In this document: positions 1 through 9,258 of the stretch, piece after piece
How the letters are laid out: each line of letters opens with the position of its first letter
Numbering within the stretch: position 1 is the first letter of the stretch
NCBI GenBank assembly: GCA_963825505.1
Contig: CAWGTL010000007.1
Span: 38,541-102,540, forward strand
Origin: JBBQSN01 sp963825505
GTDB taxonomy: Bacteria; Actinomycetota; Actinomycetes; Actinomycetales; CAWJMD01
DNA: 64,000 nucleotides
Direction of reading: 5' to 3'
The notes under the pieces: generated by a model
The model's database searches: none
What the model saw: only the letters and a program-made list of their open reading frames with translations
Told to the model about the DNA's origin: nothing
Program-made: the position numbers and the translations under genes

Positions 1-282
1 GCGGCGAAGAAGGCGCCGGCGCGTCTCGGCGCGGTGCGTCTCGAGATGCTCGGCGAGGGCCTGTGCGTCCAGGTGCTGCACGTGGGGAGCTATGACGACG
101 AGGCCGAGGTGCTGCGCCGGCTGCACGAGGAGTTCGTCCCCGAGCACGGGCTGGTGCTGACCGGTCAGCACCACGAGATCTACCTGAACGACCGCCGCCG
201 GGTCGCCCCGGAGAAGCTCCGGACCATCCTGCGCCAGCCGGTGCGGCGACGTGGCCCCGCAGGCGCACCGACAGGCACCTGA
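1..282 (+). CDS. GyrI-like small-molecule-binding domain protein, C-terminal part
   Basis: The gene enters from the left edge in frame 1 and stops at 280-282, so only the last 93 residues are present. The visible part ends in HEIYLNDRRRVAPEKL followed by TILRQPV, the characteristic C-terminal strand-helix of GyrI-like (SOUL/Rob effector-binding superfamily) proteins, and carries the typical GLCVQVLHVGSYDDE stretch before it. Members of this family bind hydrophobic small molecules or act as stand-alone effector domains in the cytoplasm; the ligand here is unknown. It converges on the glycoside hydrolase gene with a 27-base gap. Family assignment is firm, function is not. Confidence 0.75.
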   Translation, partial: AAKKAPARLGAVRLEMLGEGLCVQVLHVGSYDDEAEVLRRLHEEFVPEHGLVLTGQHHEIYLNDRRRVAPEKLRTILRQPVRRRGPAGAPTGT

Positions 283-309
283 CGCAGCCCTCGAGCTGAG
301 CGTGCACGA

Positions 310-2805
310 TCAGCCGACCGCGATCCCTCCCGTCAACGGGAGGTCCGTGGCCGAGGTACCGACGTGGACCTCGTAGCGGCCGGGCTCGACCTGCCAGCCG
401 CGGGCGACGTCCCAGTGCTCGAGGACGCGCACCGGCAGCGGCACGGTGACGTGGCGGGACTCGCCTGCGGCACACCGGACGACGGCGAAGCCCGCCAACC
501 ACCGTGCAGGACGGTCGATCCCGCTCGACCGGCGGGCAAGGTAGACCTGCACGACCTGCTTGCCCGTCCGCCCACCGGTGTTGCGGACCTCGAGCTCGAC
601 CCTCCCATCTGCACGCTGCCCGCCGGCACCGGGCGGTGTCACGTCCAGGTCGGTCAGCTCCCAGGTCGTGTACCCGAGACCGTGGCCGAAGGGGAACGCC
701 GGTGACCGGCCCGCGGCCAGCCACGCCCGGTAGCCGACGTGGATCCCCTCGCGGTACTCCAGACGGCCGTCGACGGGGGTGACGTCTCGCACGGGCGGGT
801 CGTCGTCGTCCGGCCAGGTCGTCGGGAGCCGGCCACCTGGCTCGGTGCGCCCGAGGAGCACGTCGGCCAGGGCGTGCCCGAGCTCCTGCCCGCCGAACGA
901 CGGGACCACGACCGCGGCCACCTGGTCGCGCCACGGCATCAGCACGGGCGCACCGGAGTTCACGACCACGATCGTCGGGGTGCCCGTGGCGGCGACCGCC
1001 GCCACCAGGGCGTCCTGGTGGCCGGGCAGCGCCAAGGTCGTGCGGTCGAAGCCCTCGGACTCGACGTCGGGACCGGTGCCGACGACGACCACAGCGACGT
1101 CCGCCGTCCTGGCCAGCCCGGCTGCCTCCTCGACCAGCACCTCCGGCTCGGTGTCCGGCGGCTCCAGCCCTACCCGCAGCGCGAGCAGCCCCGCGGGACC
1201 GCGCGACTCGTCCGTGAGCGCGAGGGTGAAGACGACGCGGACCGAGGTGCCCGCCCGGACCTCGAGCGGCACCGCGACCGACGGCGGAGCCAGGGGGCTC
1301 GCACCGAGCCGCGGCACGGCGACCTCCCCGTGCGCAGCGAGGAGCTCGCGGCCGTCGACCCGGAGCCGAGCCAGGCCCACCGCGGCGAACCCGAGCCGGA
1401 CGACCCCGCTGTGCTCGGGCGTCCACCCGAACGAGACCTCCACCCTGGCCGTCTCCGACAGCGGCGCGTCACCGCCGAACCACACCAGGTCCGTGGTCAG
1501 CCGATGCTCTTCGTGCACCGCGGCCCCACCGGTGTCGAGGAAGCGCACCCGCGCTCCGGGCGCGCCGGTCAGCGGGTGGGTCAGCTGGTCCAGCGGCAGC
1601 GGCGCCACCCCCGCCTGCACCACGGCGCCGAGCGCGTGGTCCACGCCCACCCCGGGCAGGGCGGCGCGCAGCCCCTCCAGCGGGCTCACGGTGGCGACCG
1701 GGAGCACGGTGGCCGAGCCCCCGCCCTGCGTGCGGGCGACGGCGGCGTTCGAGCCGAGCACCGCCACGCGCCGTAGCCGGTCCGCTGCGAGCGGCAGCAG
1801 ACCCGAGTTCGTGAGCAGGACGGTGCCGTCGGCCGCGACCTGACGCGCGAGCGCCTGACCGGAGGCGACGTCGGGGACCGCGACGGCGGGAGCGGGCGGC
1901 TCGGCGCCGGCGAGCGCCCCGACCCGGGCTGCGAGCCGGAGCAGCCGTCGCACCTTGTCCTCGACCGCAGCCTCCGGCACCTCCCCGTCGCGGACCGCCG
2001 CGACGAGCGCCTCACCCCAGGGTCCTCGCGGTCCCGGCATCACCAGGTCCTGACCTCCTGCAGCCGCCGACACCGATCGCACGGCCGTCCAGTCGCTCAC
2101 CACCAGGCCGTCGAAGCCCCACTCGTCCTTCAGCGGGCTGGTCAGCAACGGGCTCTGCGTCGCGGTCACGCCGTTGACCGCGTTGTACGCCGACATCACC
2201 GTCCACGCCCCGGCGTCGACGACCGGCCGCTCGAACGCCCGGAGGTACAGCTCGCGCAGGCTCCGTTCCGAGACCTCGCTGCTCACCGTGAACCGCTCGG
2301 TCTCGGCGTCGTTGGCGACGTAGTGCTTCACGCACGCGCCGACGCCGCACTCCTGCAGACCGCTGACCAGGGCGGCGGCGAGGTGGCCCGTGAGCAGCGG
2401 GTCCTCGCTGAACGCCTCGAAGCACCGTCCCGCCAGCGGCGAACGGTGCAGGTTCACCGTCGGCGCCAGCACCACGTGCACACCGCTGCGGCGAGCCTCT
2501 CCGGCCAGCACCCGGCCGAACGCCCTGGCCAGTGCGGCGTCCCAGGTGGCAGCCAGGACGGTGGACGACGGCAGGTTGAGCGAGGGCGCCCGCTCGTCCC
2601 AGACCTGCCCGCGGACCCCGACCGGCCCGTCGGAGAAGACGACCGGGGACAGGCCGATCAGGTCGGAACCGGCTGTGCGCCAGTGGTCCTGGCCGGTGAG
2701 CAGCAGCACCTTCTCGGACAGCGACAACCGTGCCAGCCGCGCGTCGAGCACGGCCTCGACCTCGACCTCCGCGATGCCCTCAGCCGTGGTCGGTCTGTCG
2801 GTCAC
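310..2805 (-). CDS. Glycoside hydrolase family 3 beta-glycosidase with PA14-like insert
   Basis: An 831-residue GH3 exo-beta-glycosidase. The GTG start at 2805 overlaps the stop of the upstream GntR gene as GTGA, which decides the start; a longer reading upstream is nonsense Arg/Pro-rich sequence. The N-terminal barrel carries the GH3 landmarks NLHRSPLAGRCFEAFSEDP near residue 118, VKHYVAND near 159 and the nucleophile Asp238 in VVSDW. A PA14-like insert lies around residues 405-550, the second GH3 domain holds ESEGFDR near 582-588 (probable acid/base Glu), and a fibronectin-III-like tail closes the protein. No signal peptide is seen, so it should act in the cytoplasm on imported glycosides. 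It is the last gene of the sulfatase-GntR-GH3 operon, next to an importer. Sugar specificity cannot be read from sequence. Confidence 0.93.
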   Translation of the reverse strand: MTDRPTTAEGIAEVEVEAVLDARLARLSLSEKVLLLTGQDHWRTAGSDLIGLSPVVFSDGPVGVRGQVWDERAPSLNLPSSTVLAATWDAALARAFGRVLAGEARRSGVHVVLAPTVNLHRSPLAGRCFEAFSEDPLLTGHLAAALVSGLQECGVGACVKHYVANDAETERFTVSSEVSERSLRELYLRAFERPVVDAGAWTVMSAYNAVNGVTATQSPLLTSPLKDEWGFDGLVVSDWTAVRSVSAAAGGQDLVMPGPRGPWGEALVAAVRDGEVPEAAVEDKVRRLLRLAARVGALAGAEPPAPAVAVPDVASGQALARQVAADGTVLLTNSGLLPLAADRLRRVAVLGSNAAVARTQGGGSATVLPVATVSPLEGLRAALPGVGVDHALGAVVQAGVAPLPLDQLTHPLTGAPGARVRFLDTGGAAVHEEHRLTTDLVWFGGDAPLSETARVEVSFGWTPEHSGVVRLGFAAVGLARLRVDGRELLAAHGEVAVPRLGASPLAPPSVAVPLEVRAGTSVRVVFTLALTDESRGPAGLLALRVGLEPPDTEPEVLVEEAAGLARTADVAVVVVGTGPDVESEGFDRTTLALPGHQDALVAAVAATGTPTIVVVNSGAPVLMPWRDQVAAVVVPSFGGQELGHALADVLLGRTEPGGRLPTTWPDDDDPPVRDVTPVDGRLEYREGIHVGYRAWLAAGRSPAFPFGHGLGYTTWELTDLDVTPPGAGGQRADGRVELEVRNTGGRTGKQVVQVYLARRSSGIDRPARWLAGFAVVRCAAGESRHVTVPLPVRVLEHWDVARGWQVEPGRYEVHVGTSATDLPLTGGIAVG

Positions 2806-3533
2806 GCGCGGCCGTGCAGTGCTGCGAGGTCGCCGCGCACCCGGCAGATGTGCGCGCGCGCAGCCGCTTCCGCGGCGTCCGGGTCCCGGGCCAGCACGGC
2901 GTCCAGGATGGCCCGGTGCTCGACGATCGCCTGCCGGGACCACACCAGCGGGTTCCCGCCGAGCATCGCGATCGCGATCTTGCCCTGGACCTGGTCGAGG
3001 TAGCGATCGAGCTCGGTGTGGTGCGCAGCCGCACGCAGCATCGCGTGGAACGCCATGTCCAGCGGGACGTGGTGGGCGGCGTCACCGCGCTCCAGCGCCG
3101 CCGCGTGGACCTCGTGCGCCGCGCCCAGCGCCTGCAGGTCTGCCTCGTCCGCGTGCTGGGCGGCCAGTCTCGCCGACAGCCCCTCGAGCACCTCGCGGAT
3201 CTCGTAGAGCGGCACGAGCTCGACGGGGTCGAGCCGGGCCACACCTGCTCCGCGGTGGGGCTCCTCGTCGGCCAGCCCCTCCTGGACCAGCCGCTGCACC
3301 GCCTCCCGCACGGGGCTGCGGCTGACGTTCAGCTGCTGGGCGAGGAGCGGCACGCTCAGCCGGCTGCCCGGTGCGAGCCGGCCCGCCATGATCGCCTCCC
3401 GCAGGGTCGCGTGGACGCTGTCGGCCACGCGCGGCTGCTGGGGCAGGGCGGAGAACGGTACCGACGCGGCGACGGCTCCGAGCTGGTCCCCGGCCGGTGC
3501 GCTCGTCGTGGGAGCCGCGGCGCCGTCGGTCAT
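2802..3533 (-). CDS. GntR-family (FadR/FCD type) transcriptional regulator
   Basis: A 243-residue repressor-type regulator. An N-terminal winged helix-turn-helix (about residues 30-105, with GSRLSVPLLAQQLNVSRSPV as recognition region) is followed by an all-helical FCD ligand-binding domain containing the metal/ligand-site residues typical of the FadR subgroup (HEVHAAAL and AMLRAAAHH stretches). Its start overlaps the sulfatase stop as ATGA and its stop overlaps the GH3 start, so the three genes are translationally coupled. FCD regulators usually respond to carboxylic or sugar acids, which agrees with the sugar-acid-type enzymes encoded opposite. The likely targets are the divergent promoters at 5,324-5,401. 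Effector unknown. Confidence 0.88.
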   Translation of the reverse strand: MTDGAAAPTTSAPAGDQLGAVAASVPFSALPQQPRVADSVHATLREAIMAGRLAPGSRLSVPLLAQQLNVSRSPVREAVQRLVQEGLADEEPHRGAGVARLDPVELVPLYEIREVLEGLSARLAAQHADEADLQALGAAHEVHAAALERGDAAHHVPLDMAFHAMLRAAAHHTELDRYLDQVQGKIAIAMLGGNPLVWSRQAIVEHRAILDAVLARDPDAAEAAARAHICRVRGDLAALHGRA

Positions 3534-5323
3534 GACTCCTCCTGGGTCACCTGCGCGCCTGCCGGAACCGGTCCAGCGTCGCGCCGGACGGGCTCCACCT
3601 GCGGGCCGTCCCGATCCTCGAATGGTGGCACGACCACCTCCTCGCTGGCCTCGAAACCGAGCCGGAAGGCGCCGACCCGCAGCGTCGCTCCCGGCGCGGG
3701 CCGGAACGGACCGGTGTACAGGGACCAGCGCCGGCCGTCGTCCAGAGGCGCACCGGTCATCACCTCGACGTCGTTCCGCTCACGCACCTCACCCGGCGGC
3801 TGCGTCGTCCAGCCGAGCGACGCCCCGGCGGTGGCGCACGACACGTGGACGAGCCCGTCCCGGACCTCGACCGCAGGCCGCTCGGTGCGCTGCGACCTGC
3901 CACCGGGCCGCCACCGCTCCAGCACCTCCGCCTCGGGCGTCGGCCACGGGTCGGCGTAACCGCGCTGGAACTCGTCCATGAGCCCGCGCATCCGCTCGAG
4001 GTCGTCGGCGTGCGCGGCGCTGGTGGACAGGTCGTGCAGCTCGTGCGGGTCGGCGTCGTGGTCGTAGAGCTCCTCGCGGGGCCGGCCGGCCGCGAGCACC
4101 GAGCGCTGGGTCGGGTCGAGCCGCCACGCGCTGTTGCCGCGGGCGACGTCCATGGCGTCCTGGAAAGCCAGCTCCCGCAGCTCCTTCCACGTGGCGAACC
4201 TGTCCGGGTAGGTGCTGTGCTGCATCGGCGAGCGGTCCGGGTGGGAGTGCCGCACGTACCGGAACCGTGCGTCGCGCACGGTGAGGGAGTCGTCCTCCTG
4301 CTCGTCGATGCGCGCTCGCGCGCCGTAGACCGCGGGGTTGGGGTCCAGGAAGCGCCCGTCCTGGTCCAGGAACGGGCGGCTGTGCAGGTGCGACGGGACC
4401 GGGATCCCGCACACGGTGAGGGTGGTGGCCGCGAGGTCCATCAGGTGCACGAGCTCGCGCCGGTGGCCGGGTTCGACGGCCCCTGGCCAGCGCACCAGGA
4501 GCGGCACCCGCAGGCCGGCCTCGAGCAGCCACCGCTTCGCGCGGGGGACGCCGGCGCCGTGGTCGCTCCAGAACACCACCACCGTGTTCTCCGCGAGCCC
4601 GTCCTCCTCGAGCTGGTCGAGCAGCCCGCCGATCCAGTGGTCGACCTGGGTGATGAGGTCCGCGTAGCGCGCCCAGGTGCGGCGGAACACCGGCGTGTCG
4701 GGGTGGTAGGGCGGCAGCGGCGCCAGCGCGGGATCGTGCCGGCGGGCGGGCTCGACGTCGGCCGTCTCCGCGGCGAACGCGTCGTCGTCGTAGTACAGCC
4801 GCGACTCGTGGGTGATGCTGCTGTGGAAGGCGGCGAAGAAGGGGGTGTCCGCGCTCGGCCGGTCCCGCCAGTGCGCGGTCGTGCTGCACTCGTCGAACGT
4901 GGTCGGCGGGGTCTGCACCTGGAAGTCGGTGAAGACGTTGTTCGTGCAGTAGTACCCGGCGGCGCGGAAGTACTCCGGCAGCAGCCGGACCTCGGGGGGC
5001 GGCACGGCCTTGGTCCGCATCGGCAGCGTGCCGATCGCCGTCGGGTGGCACCCCGTCATCACCGCGGAGCGGGACGGTGCGCACACCGGGGCGCTCGCGT
5101 ACGCGTGGTCGTAGACGGCGCCCTGCGCGGCGAGGCGGTCGAGGTGGGGGGTGTCGGCGTACTCGGCACCCGGCCACACGCCGCGGTAGGCACCCAGGTC
5201 GGGGTTGATGTCGTGGGTCGAGATCCACAGCACGTTCGGCGGTCGCCCGCCCGGCCGGGGACCGCCCGCCGGCTGCTCCGACGGGTGGGACGGTTGCGGT
5301 GCGGGGACGACCATCGGCTCCAT
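3530..5323 (-). CDS. S1-family (formylglycine-dependent) sulfatase
   Basis: A 597-residue alkaline-phosphatase-superfamily sulfatase. The activation motif C-A-P-S-R begins at Cys81 and is followed by SAVMTGCHP, so Cys81 should be converted to formylglycine; a canonical FGE is encoded in the same locus at 16,141. A second metal-site motif, FWSDHGAG with a later KRW, lies in the middle. The N-terminal metal motif reads WISTHD, with His37 where most S1 enzymes have the first of two Asp residues. The chain ends in a roughly 120-residue beta-rich extension. No signal peptide or lipobox is visible, so hydrolysis of the sulfate ester is probably cytoplasmic after import. It heads the operon with GntR and GH3. 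Overall look is closest to glycan/N-sulfoglucosamine-type sulfatases, but substrate is inference. Confidence 0.92.
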   Translation of the reverse strand: MEPMVVPAPQPSHPSEQPAGGPRPGGRPPNVLWISTHDINPDLGAYRGVWPGAEYADTPHLDRLAAQGAVYDHAYASAPVCAPSRSAVMTGCHPTAIGTLPMRTKAVPPPEVRLLPEYFRAAGYYCTNNVFTDFQVQTPPTTFDECSTTAHWRDRPSADTPFFAAFHSSITHESRLYYDDDAFAAETADVEPARRHDPALAPLPPYHPDTPVFRRTWARYADLITQVDHWIGGLLDQLEEDGLAENTVVVFWSDHGAGVPRAKRWLLEAGLRVPLLVRWPGAVEPGHRRELVHLMDLAATTLTVCGIPVPSHLHSRPFLDQDGRFLDPNPAVYGARARIDEQEDDSLTVRDARFRYVRHSHPDRSPMQHSTYPDRFATWKELRELAFQDAMDVARGNSAWRLDPTQRSVLAAGRPREELYDHDADPHELHDLSTSAAHADDLERMRGLMDEFQRGYADPWPTPEAEVLERWRPGGRSQRTERPAVEVRDGLVHVSCATAGASLGWTTQPPGEVRERNDVEVMTGAPLDDGRRWSLYTGPFRPAPGATLRVGAFRLGFEASEEVVVPPFEDRDGPQVEPVRRDAGPVPAGAQVTQEES

Positions 5324-5326
5324 GCG

Positions 5327-5360
5327 GGTAGCCTACCGTGCATGCTGCATGTAATGTGCA
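5327..5360. promoter_or_regulatory. Putative operator pair in the divergent sulfatase/importer promoter
   Basis: The 78-base gap between the divergent sulfatase and binding-protein genes is the AT-richest short stretch nearby. It contains a perfect 5-1-5 palindrome GGTAGCCTACC at 5,327-5,337, just outside the sulfatase start, and an imperfect dyad TGCATGTAATGTGCA at 5,346-5,360. Either could be the site for the adjacent GntR regulator. This is position plus symmetry only; no second copy was found that would confirm it. Confidence 0.35.
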
Positions 5361-5401
5361 ATATGCGATAGCGGTTCGTCCCGCCACACGAGGAGTTCCC
5401 G

Positions 5402-6961
5402 ATGAAGCGAACCACCCGACAGATCATGGCGCTCCTGGCGCTCGGCGCCGTGCTCGCGGCAGGGGGGTGCACGTCGCAGGGGCGGACCCCCGAGGCCACG
5501 GGCAGCGACACCTCCGGCTCGGAGGGCAGCAGCGCCGACACCGCCCGGCTCACCCTCGCGGCCCGGGTCGACAACAACTCCTTCGACCCCGCCGACCTCG
5601 AGATCGGGAACCGCGTCCAGTACTGGCAGCCGGTCTACGACACCCTCGTGCGGCTCGACGCCGAAGCCCAGCCGCAGCCCAACCTGGCGACCGAGTGGTC
5701 CTACGACGACGACAGCACGGTGCTGACCCTGCAGCTGCGTGACGACGTCACCTTCACCGACGGCGAGCCGTTCGACGGCGAGGCGGTCAAGGCGAACATC
5801 GAGCACATCAAGGCCGGCACCGGCCAGAACCAGTTCATGGTGGCCGGGATCGAGGAGGTCGCCGTCAACTCCCCGACCGAGGTCGAGCTGCGGCTGTCTG
5901 CGCCGGTGCCCTCGCTGCTGTCCTACCTGGGCTGGGTGGGCGGGGCGATGGCGAGCCCCGCCGCGCTCGCGGCCGGCAGCATCGCGCAGGAGCCGGTCGG
6001 CAGCGGTCCCTACGTGTTCGACGCCGCCCAGAGCACACCAGGCACGAGCTACGTCTACACCCGCAACGAGGACTACTGGAACACCGAGGAGTTCCCGTAC
6101 GACAGCGTCGAGGTGCGCCCGATCAACGACGTCACCCCGGCGCTGAACGCGATGAAGACCGGTCAGGTCGACGGCGCGCTGCTCGCGCCCGCGGTCGCCG
6201 CCGAGGCGGAGTCGTCCGGGGTGACCATCAACACCCTTCCGGTCGCGTGGGCGGGTCTGATCCTCGCCGACCGCGAGGGCGCGATGGTGCCCGAGCTGGC
6301 CGACCCCCGCGTCCGCCAGGCGATCAACCACGCCGTGGATCGTGAGGCGATGGTCGAGTTCATCCTCAACGGGTACGGCGAGCCGACCAACCAGGTCTTC
6401 AACACCAGCAGCGCGGCCTACGACGAGGGCCTGGACACCGCCTACGACTACGACCCCGCGCGCGCCAAGGAGCTGATGGCCGAGGCCGGCGTGGACGGGT
6501 TCACCATCACCGTCCCGCAGTGGGACGGGCCCTGGAACGACCTGTTCCCCGTGCTGGCGGAGCAGCTGGGCGAGGTCGGCATCACCGTCCAGTACGCGCA
6601 GGTGCCCTCCGACCAGGCGATCTCGTCGGTGCTCTCGGGCGACTACCCGGTCGCCTTCTTCCCGCTGGCCTCGGCGACCGCCTGGCAGGACCTGCAGACC
6701 TGGGTGACCCCCGACGCCCCGTGGAACATGCTCGGCGCGGGCGACCCCGAGCTGGATGCGCTGATCAAGACCGCCCAGCTCGCCCCCGAGGACGAGCAGG
6801 CCGAGGCGTTCCAGGCGGTCAACCAGTGGCTGGTCGACGAGGCCTGGTTCGCGCCGTTCTTCCGGCAGGAGCAGATCTTCGGCTCCACCGCGCAGACCGA
6901 GGTGACCATGCAGGCGCAGAACGCGGTGCCGTCCCTGTGGCAGTTCCGTCCGGCCGGGTGA
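5402..6961 (+). CDS. ABC importer solute-binding lipoprotein (SBP family 5, oligopeptide type)
   Basis: A 519-residue extracellular lipoprotein. The signal sequence ends in LAAGGC with Cys23 as the lipidated residue, followed by a Ser/Thr/Gly-rich linker. The mature part has the SBP_bac_5 pattern, including NLATEWSYDDD, LRDDVTFTDGEPFDGEAVKANIEHIK and the DPRVRQAINHAVDREAMVE stretch. A GAGGAG-like ribosome site sits 8 bases before ATG. It starts the rightward operon and delivers substrate to the permeases just downstream. Family 5 proteins take peptides, nickel, and in several bacteria beta-glucosides or other oligosaccharides; neighbouring glycosidase and sulfatase make a (sulfated) oligosaccharide or glycoside the better guess here. 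Confidence 0.92.
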   Translation: MKRTTRQIMALLALGAVLAAGGCTSQGRTPEATGSDTSGSEGSSADTARLTLAARVDNNSFDPADLEIGNRVQYWQPVYDTLVRLDAEAQPQPNLATEWSYDDDSTVLTLQLRDDVTFTDGEPFDGEAVKANIEHIKAGTGQNQFMVAGIEEVAVNSPTEVELRLSAPVPSLLSYLGWVGGAMASPAALAAGSIAQEPVGSGPYVFDAAQSTPGTSYVYTRNEDYWNTEEFPYDSVEVRPINDVTPALNAMKTGQVDGALLAPAVAAEAESSGVTINTLPVAWAGLILADREGAMVPELADPRVRQAINHAVDREAMVEFILNGYGEPTNQVFNTSSAAYDEGLDTAYDYDPARAKELMAEAGVDGFTITVPQWDGPWNDLFPVLAEQLGEVGITVQYAQVPSDQAISSVLSGDYPVAFFPLASATAWQDLQTWVTPDAPWNMLGAGDPELDALIKTAQLAPEDEQAEAFQAVNQWLVDEAWFAPFFRQEQIFGSTAQTEVTMQAQNAVPSLWQFRPAG

Positions 6962-7030
6962 GCCGGCGCTGACGAGGCACCAGCCACACCCGCGGCCGCG
7001 TCCGGCCGGAACCCGAGGGAGCGACCCCGC

Positions 7031-7972
7031 GTGATCCTGTTCGTCCTGCGACGCCTGGTCTTCGCCGTCAGCCTGGTGGTGATCGCCACGTCGCTGACCT
7101 TCGTCCTGGTCTACCGGGACGGCACCACGGTCGCGCGGAACATCCTGGGAGAGAGCGCGTCCCGGGACCAGGTCGAGGCCAGGGCCGCGGAGCTGGGGCT
7201 CGACCGCCCGCTCCTGGTCCAGCTCGGGGACTGGTTCCGCGGTGCGATCACCGGTGACCTCGGCCGGTCGTACTTCTCCACCGACGAGGTCACCGGGGTC
7301 CTGCTCAGCAGGATCCCGGTGACGCTCTCGGTCGTCGGGGGCGCCGTCCTGGTCACCGCCCTGGTCGCCGTCGCCCTCGGCATGCTCGCCGCGGTCCGGG
7401 GCGGGTGGGCCGACCGCGTCGTGCAGGTGATCTCGGTGATCGGGGTCTCGCTCCCCAACTTCTGGGTGGGGCTGATGCTGGTCGTCGCCTTCGCCGTGAC
7501 GTGGCGGATCTTCCCGGCCACGGGCTATGTGTCGCCGGACGTGTCCGCGGTCGGCTGGCTCGCGAGCGTGACGTTGCCGATCACCGCCCTGGCACTCGGC
7601 GGCATCGCCGCCGCCACCCAGCAGGTCCGCGGCGCCATGATCGACGTCCTCGAGGCGGACTTCGTCCGCACCCTGCGCTCGCGCGGGCTTCCCGACCGCT
7701 CGATCCTGTTCCGGCACGCGCTGAAGAACGCGGCGTCGCCGGCGCTGACGGTCCTGGCGCTGCAGTTCATCGGCCTGCTCGGCGGGGCGATCGTGATCGA
7801 GAAGGTGTTCGCGCTGCCCGGGCTGGGCACCGCAGCGGTGAACGCGACGCTGCAGGGCGACTCACCGGTCCTGCTCGGCGTCGTCGCGGTGACGGTGGTC
7901 ATCGTGGTCGTCGTCAACCTGCTGATCGACCTGGTCAGCGGCTGGGTCAACCCGAAGGTGACGCTGCAGTGA
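7031..7972 (+). CDS. ABC importer permease (DppB/OppB type)
   Basis: A 313-residue inner-membrane permease. About six hydrophobic segments are visible, the first at residues 5-27, with the cytoplasmic EAA-type loop in MIDVLEADFVRTLRSRGLPD and the usual LRHALKNAASPALTVL-like continuation, here FRHALKNAASPALTVL. The GTG start lies 69 bases after the binding-protein stop. Its stop overlaps the next permease as GTGA, so the two are translated together. Together with the second permease it forms the channel of the family-5 importer. Confidence 0.93.
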   Translation: MILFVLRRLVFAVSLVVIATSLTFVLVYRDGTTVARNILGESASRDQVEARAAELGLDRPLLVQLGDWFRGAITGDLGRSYFSTDEVTGVLLSRIPVTLSVVGGAVLVTALVAVALGMLAAVRGGWADRVVQVISVIGVSLPNFWVGLMLVVAFAVTWRIFPATGYVSPDVSAVGWLASVTLPITALALGGIAAATQQVRGAMIDVLEADFVRTLRSRGLPDRSILFRHALKNAASPALTVLALQFIGLLGGAIVIEKVFALPGLGTAAVNATLQGDSPVLLGVVAVTVVIVVVVNLLIDLVSGWVNPKVTLQ

Positions 7973-9258
7973 CCGACGTCCCGGCGCTGCCGGCAGCGCC
8001 CGCCTCCCGCGCCCTGCGCCGCAGCGTGCCGGCCCTGATCGTCCGGAACCCGTTGGCGCTCACCGGTCTGATCCTGCTCTGCGTGATGGTGCTGGTGGCG
8101 CTGTTCGCGGGCGTGCTCGCACCGCACGACCCGCTCGACCCGACGCTGCAGCTGCGCAACGCGCCGCCCGGCACCCCGGACCACCTCCTGGGCGCCGACG
8201 GCTCCGGGCGCGACATCCTCTCCCGCCTGCTGCACGGGAGCCGGCTGACCCTGCTCGGCGCAGCGCTGGCCGTGGTGGTGGCCATGGTGATCGGGGTGCC
8301 TGCGGGCCTGGTCGCCGGCTACACCGGCGGTGCGGTCGACGCCGTCGCCTCCTGGGTCTCCGACGTCCTGCTGTCGGTGCCGGGCAAGGTCGTGCTGCTC
8401 GCGGTCATCGCGGCGTTCGGTCCCTCGGTGACCATCACGATGTCGGCGTTCGGGGTGATCCTGTCGCCGCACCTGTTCCGGCTGGTCCGTGCGCAGGCCA
8501 TCGGCGTCAAGCGCGACCTGTACGTCGACGCCGCCCGCGTCTCGGGCCTGTCCGCGACCCGCATCGTGGCCCGGCACGTCCTGCCCGTCGTGCAGGCGCC
8601 GGTGATCATCCAGACCGCCTCCCTCGCCGGCATCGCGATCATCGTCCAGTCCGGTCTGGAGTTCCTGGGTCTCGGTTCCCCGGACCAGGTCACCTGGGGC
8701 TCGATGCTCGGCAACGCGTTCTCGGTGATCTACCTCGCGCCGACGGCGATGGTGTGGCCGGGCATCGCCATCGGCCTCACCGTCGCCTCGCTCGTCCTGC
8801 TCGGCAACGGCCTGCGGGACGCCGTGCAGGGCACGGCGGCACGGCGGCCGGCGCGCCGCGCCCGCATCGGTCGCAAGGCTCGTCGACCCGGCCGGGACCG
8901 CACGCGGACCCGGGCGGCGGGTGCCTCCGCCGACACCGCGGAGCGGCCGACGCCGCGACCCCGGTGCTGGAGGTGCGCGGGCTGCGGGTGGGGTACCCGG
9001 GCGGGGACGGCGAGGTGTCGGTCGTCGTCGACGGGGTCGACCTCACCGTCCAGCGGGGCGAGGTCCTCGGTCTGGTCGGCGAGTCCGGCTCCGGCAAGAC
9101 CCAGACCGCCTTCGCCGTCCTCGGGCTCCTGCCGCGAGGTGGCGAGGTGCTCGACGGCTCCGTCGCCGTGGGAGGGACCGACGTGCTCGCCCTTCCCCAG
9201 CGCGAGCGGCGGCGCCTGCTCGGTCGCTCCATCGGCTACGTGCCGCAGGAGCCGCTGA
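7969..9258 (+). CDS. ABC importer permease (DppC/OppC type), 3' end in doubt
   Basis: From the GTG at 7,969 the first 285 or so residues are a typical DppC-type permease: N-terminal segment VRNPLALTGLILL, the HLLGADGSGRDILSRLLHG motif, the cytoplasmic loop with YVDAARVSGLSATRIVARHVLP, and the family ending LLGNGLRDAV near 8,820. The frame then stays open for another 430 bases to a stop at 9,256-9,258, reading an Arg-rich linker and then nonsense over the ATPase gene. Many actinobacterial homologues are single permease-ATPase fusions. A lost base at about 8,940-8,963 would join the two frames into such a fusion. The conserved part is certain, the end is not. Confidence 0.8.
   Translation: MTDVPALPAAPASRALRRSVPALIVRNPLALTGLILLCVMVLVALFAGVLAPHDPLDPTLQLRNAPPGTPDHLLGADGSGRDILSRLLHGSRLTLLGAALAVVVAMVIGVPAGLVAGYTGGAVDAVASWVSDVLLSVPGKVVLLAVIAAFGPSVTITMSAFGVILSPHLFRLVRAQAIGVKRDLYVDAARVSGLSATRIVARHVLPVVQAPVIIQTASLAGIAIIVQSGLEFLGLGSPDQVTWGSMLGNAFSVIYLAPTAMVWPGIAIGLTVASLVLLGNGLRDAVQGTAARRPARRARIGRKARRPGRDRTRTRAAGASADTAERPTPRPRCWRCAGCGWGTRAGTARCRSSSTGSTSPSSGARSSVWSASPAPARPRPPSPSSGSCREVARCSTAPSPWEGPTCSPFPSASGGACSVAPSATCRRSR

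Noticed and set aside
5333..7717. Long open frame on the minus strand opposite the binding protein and permease
   Set aside because: High GC leaves antisense frames open; the product is His/Asp/Arg-rich low-complexity sequence with no domain, while the plus strand encodes clear family proteins.
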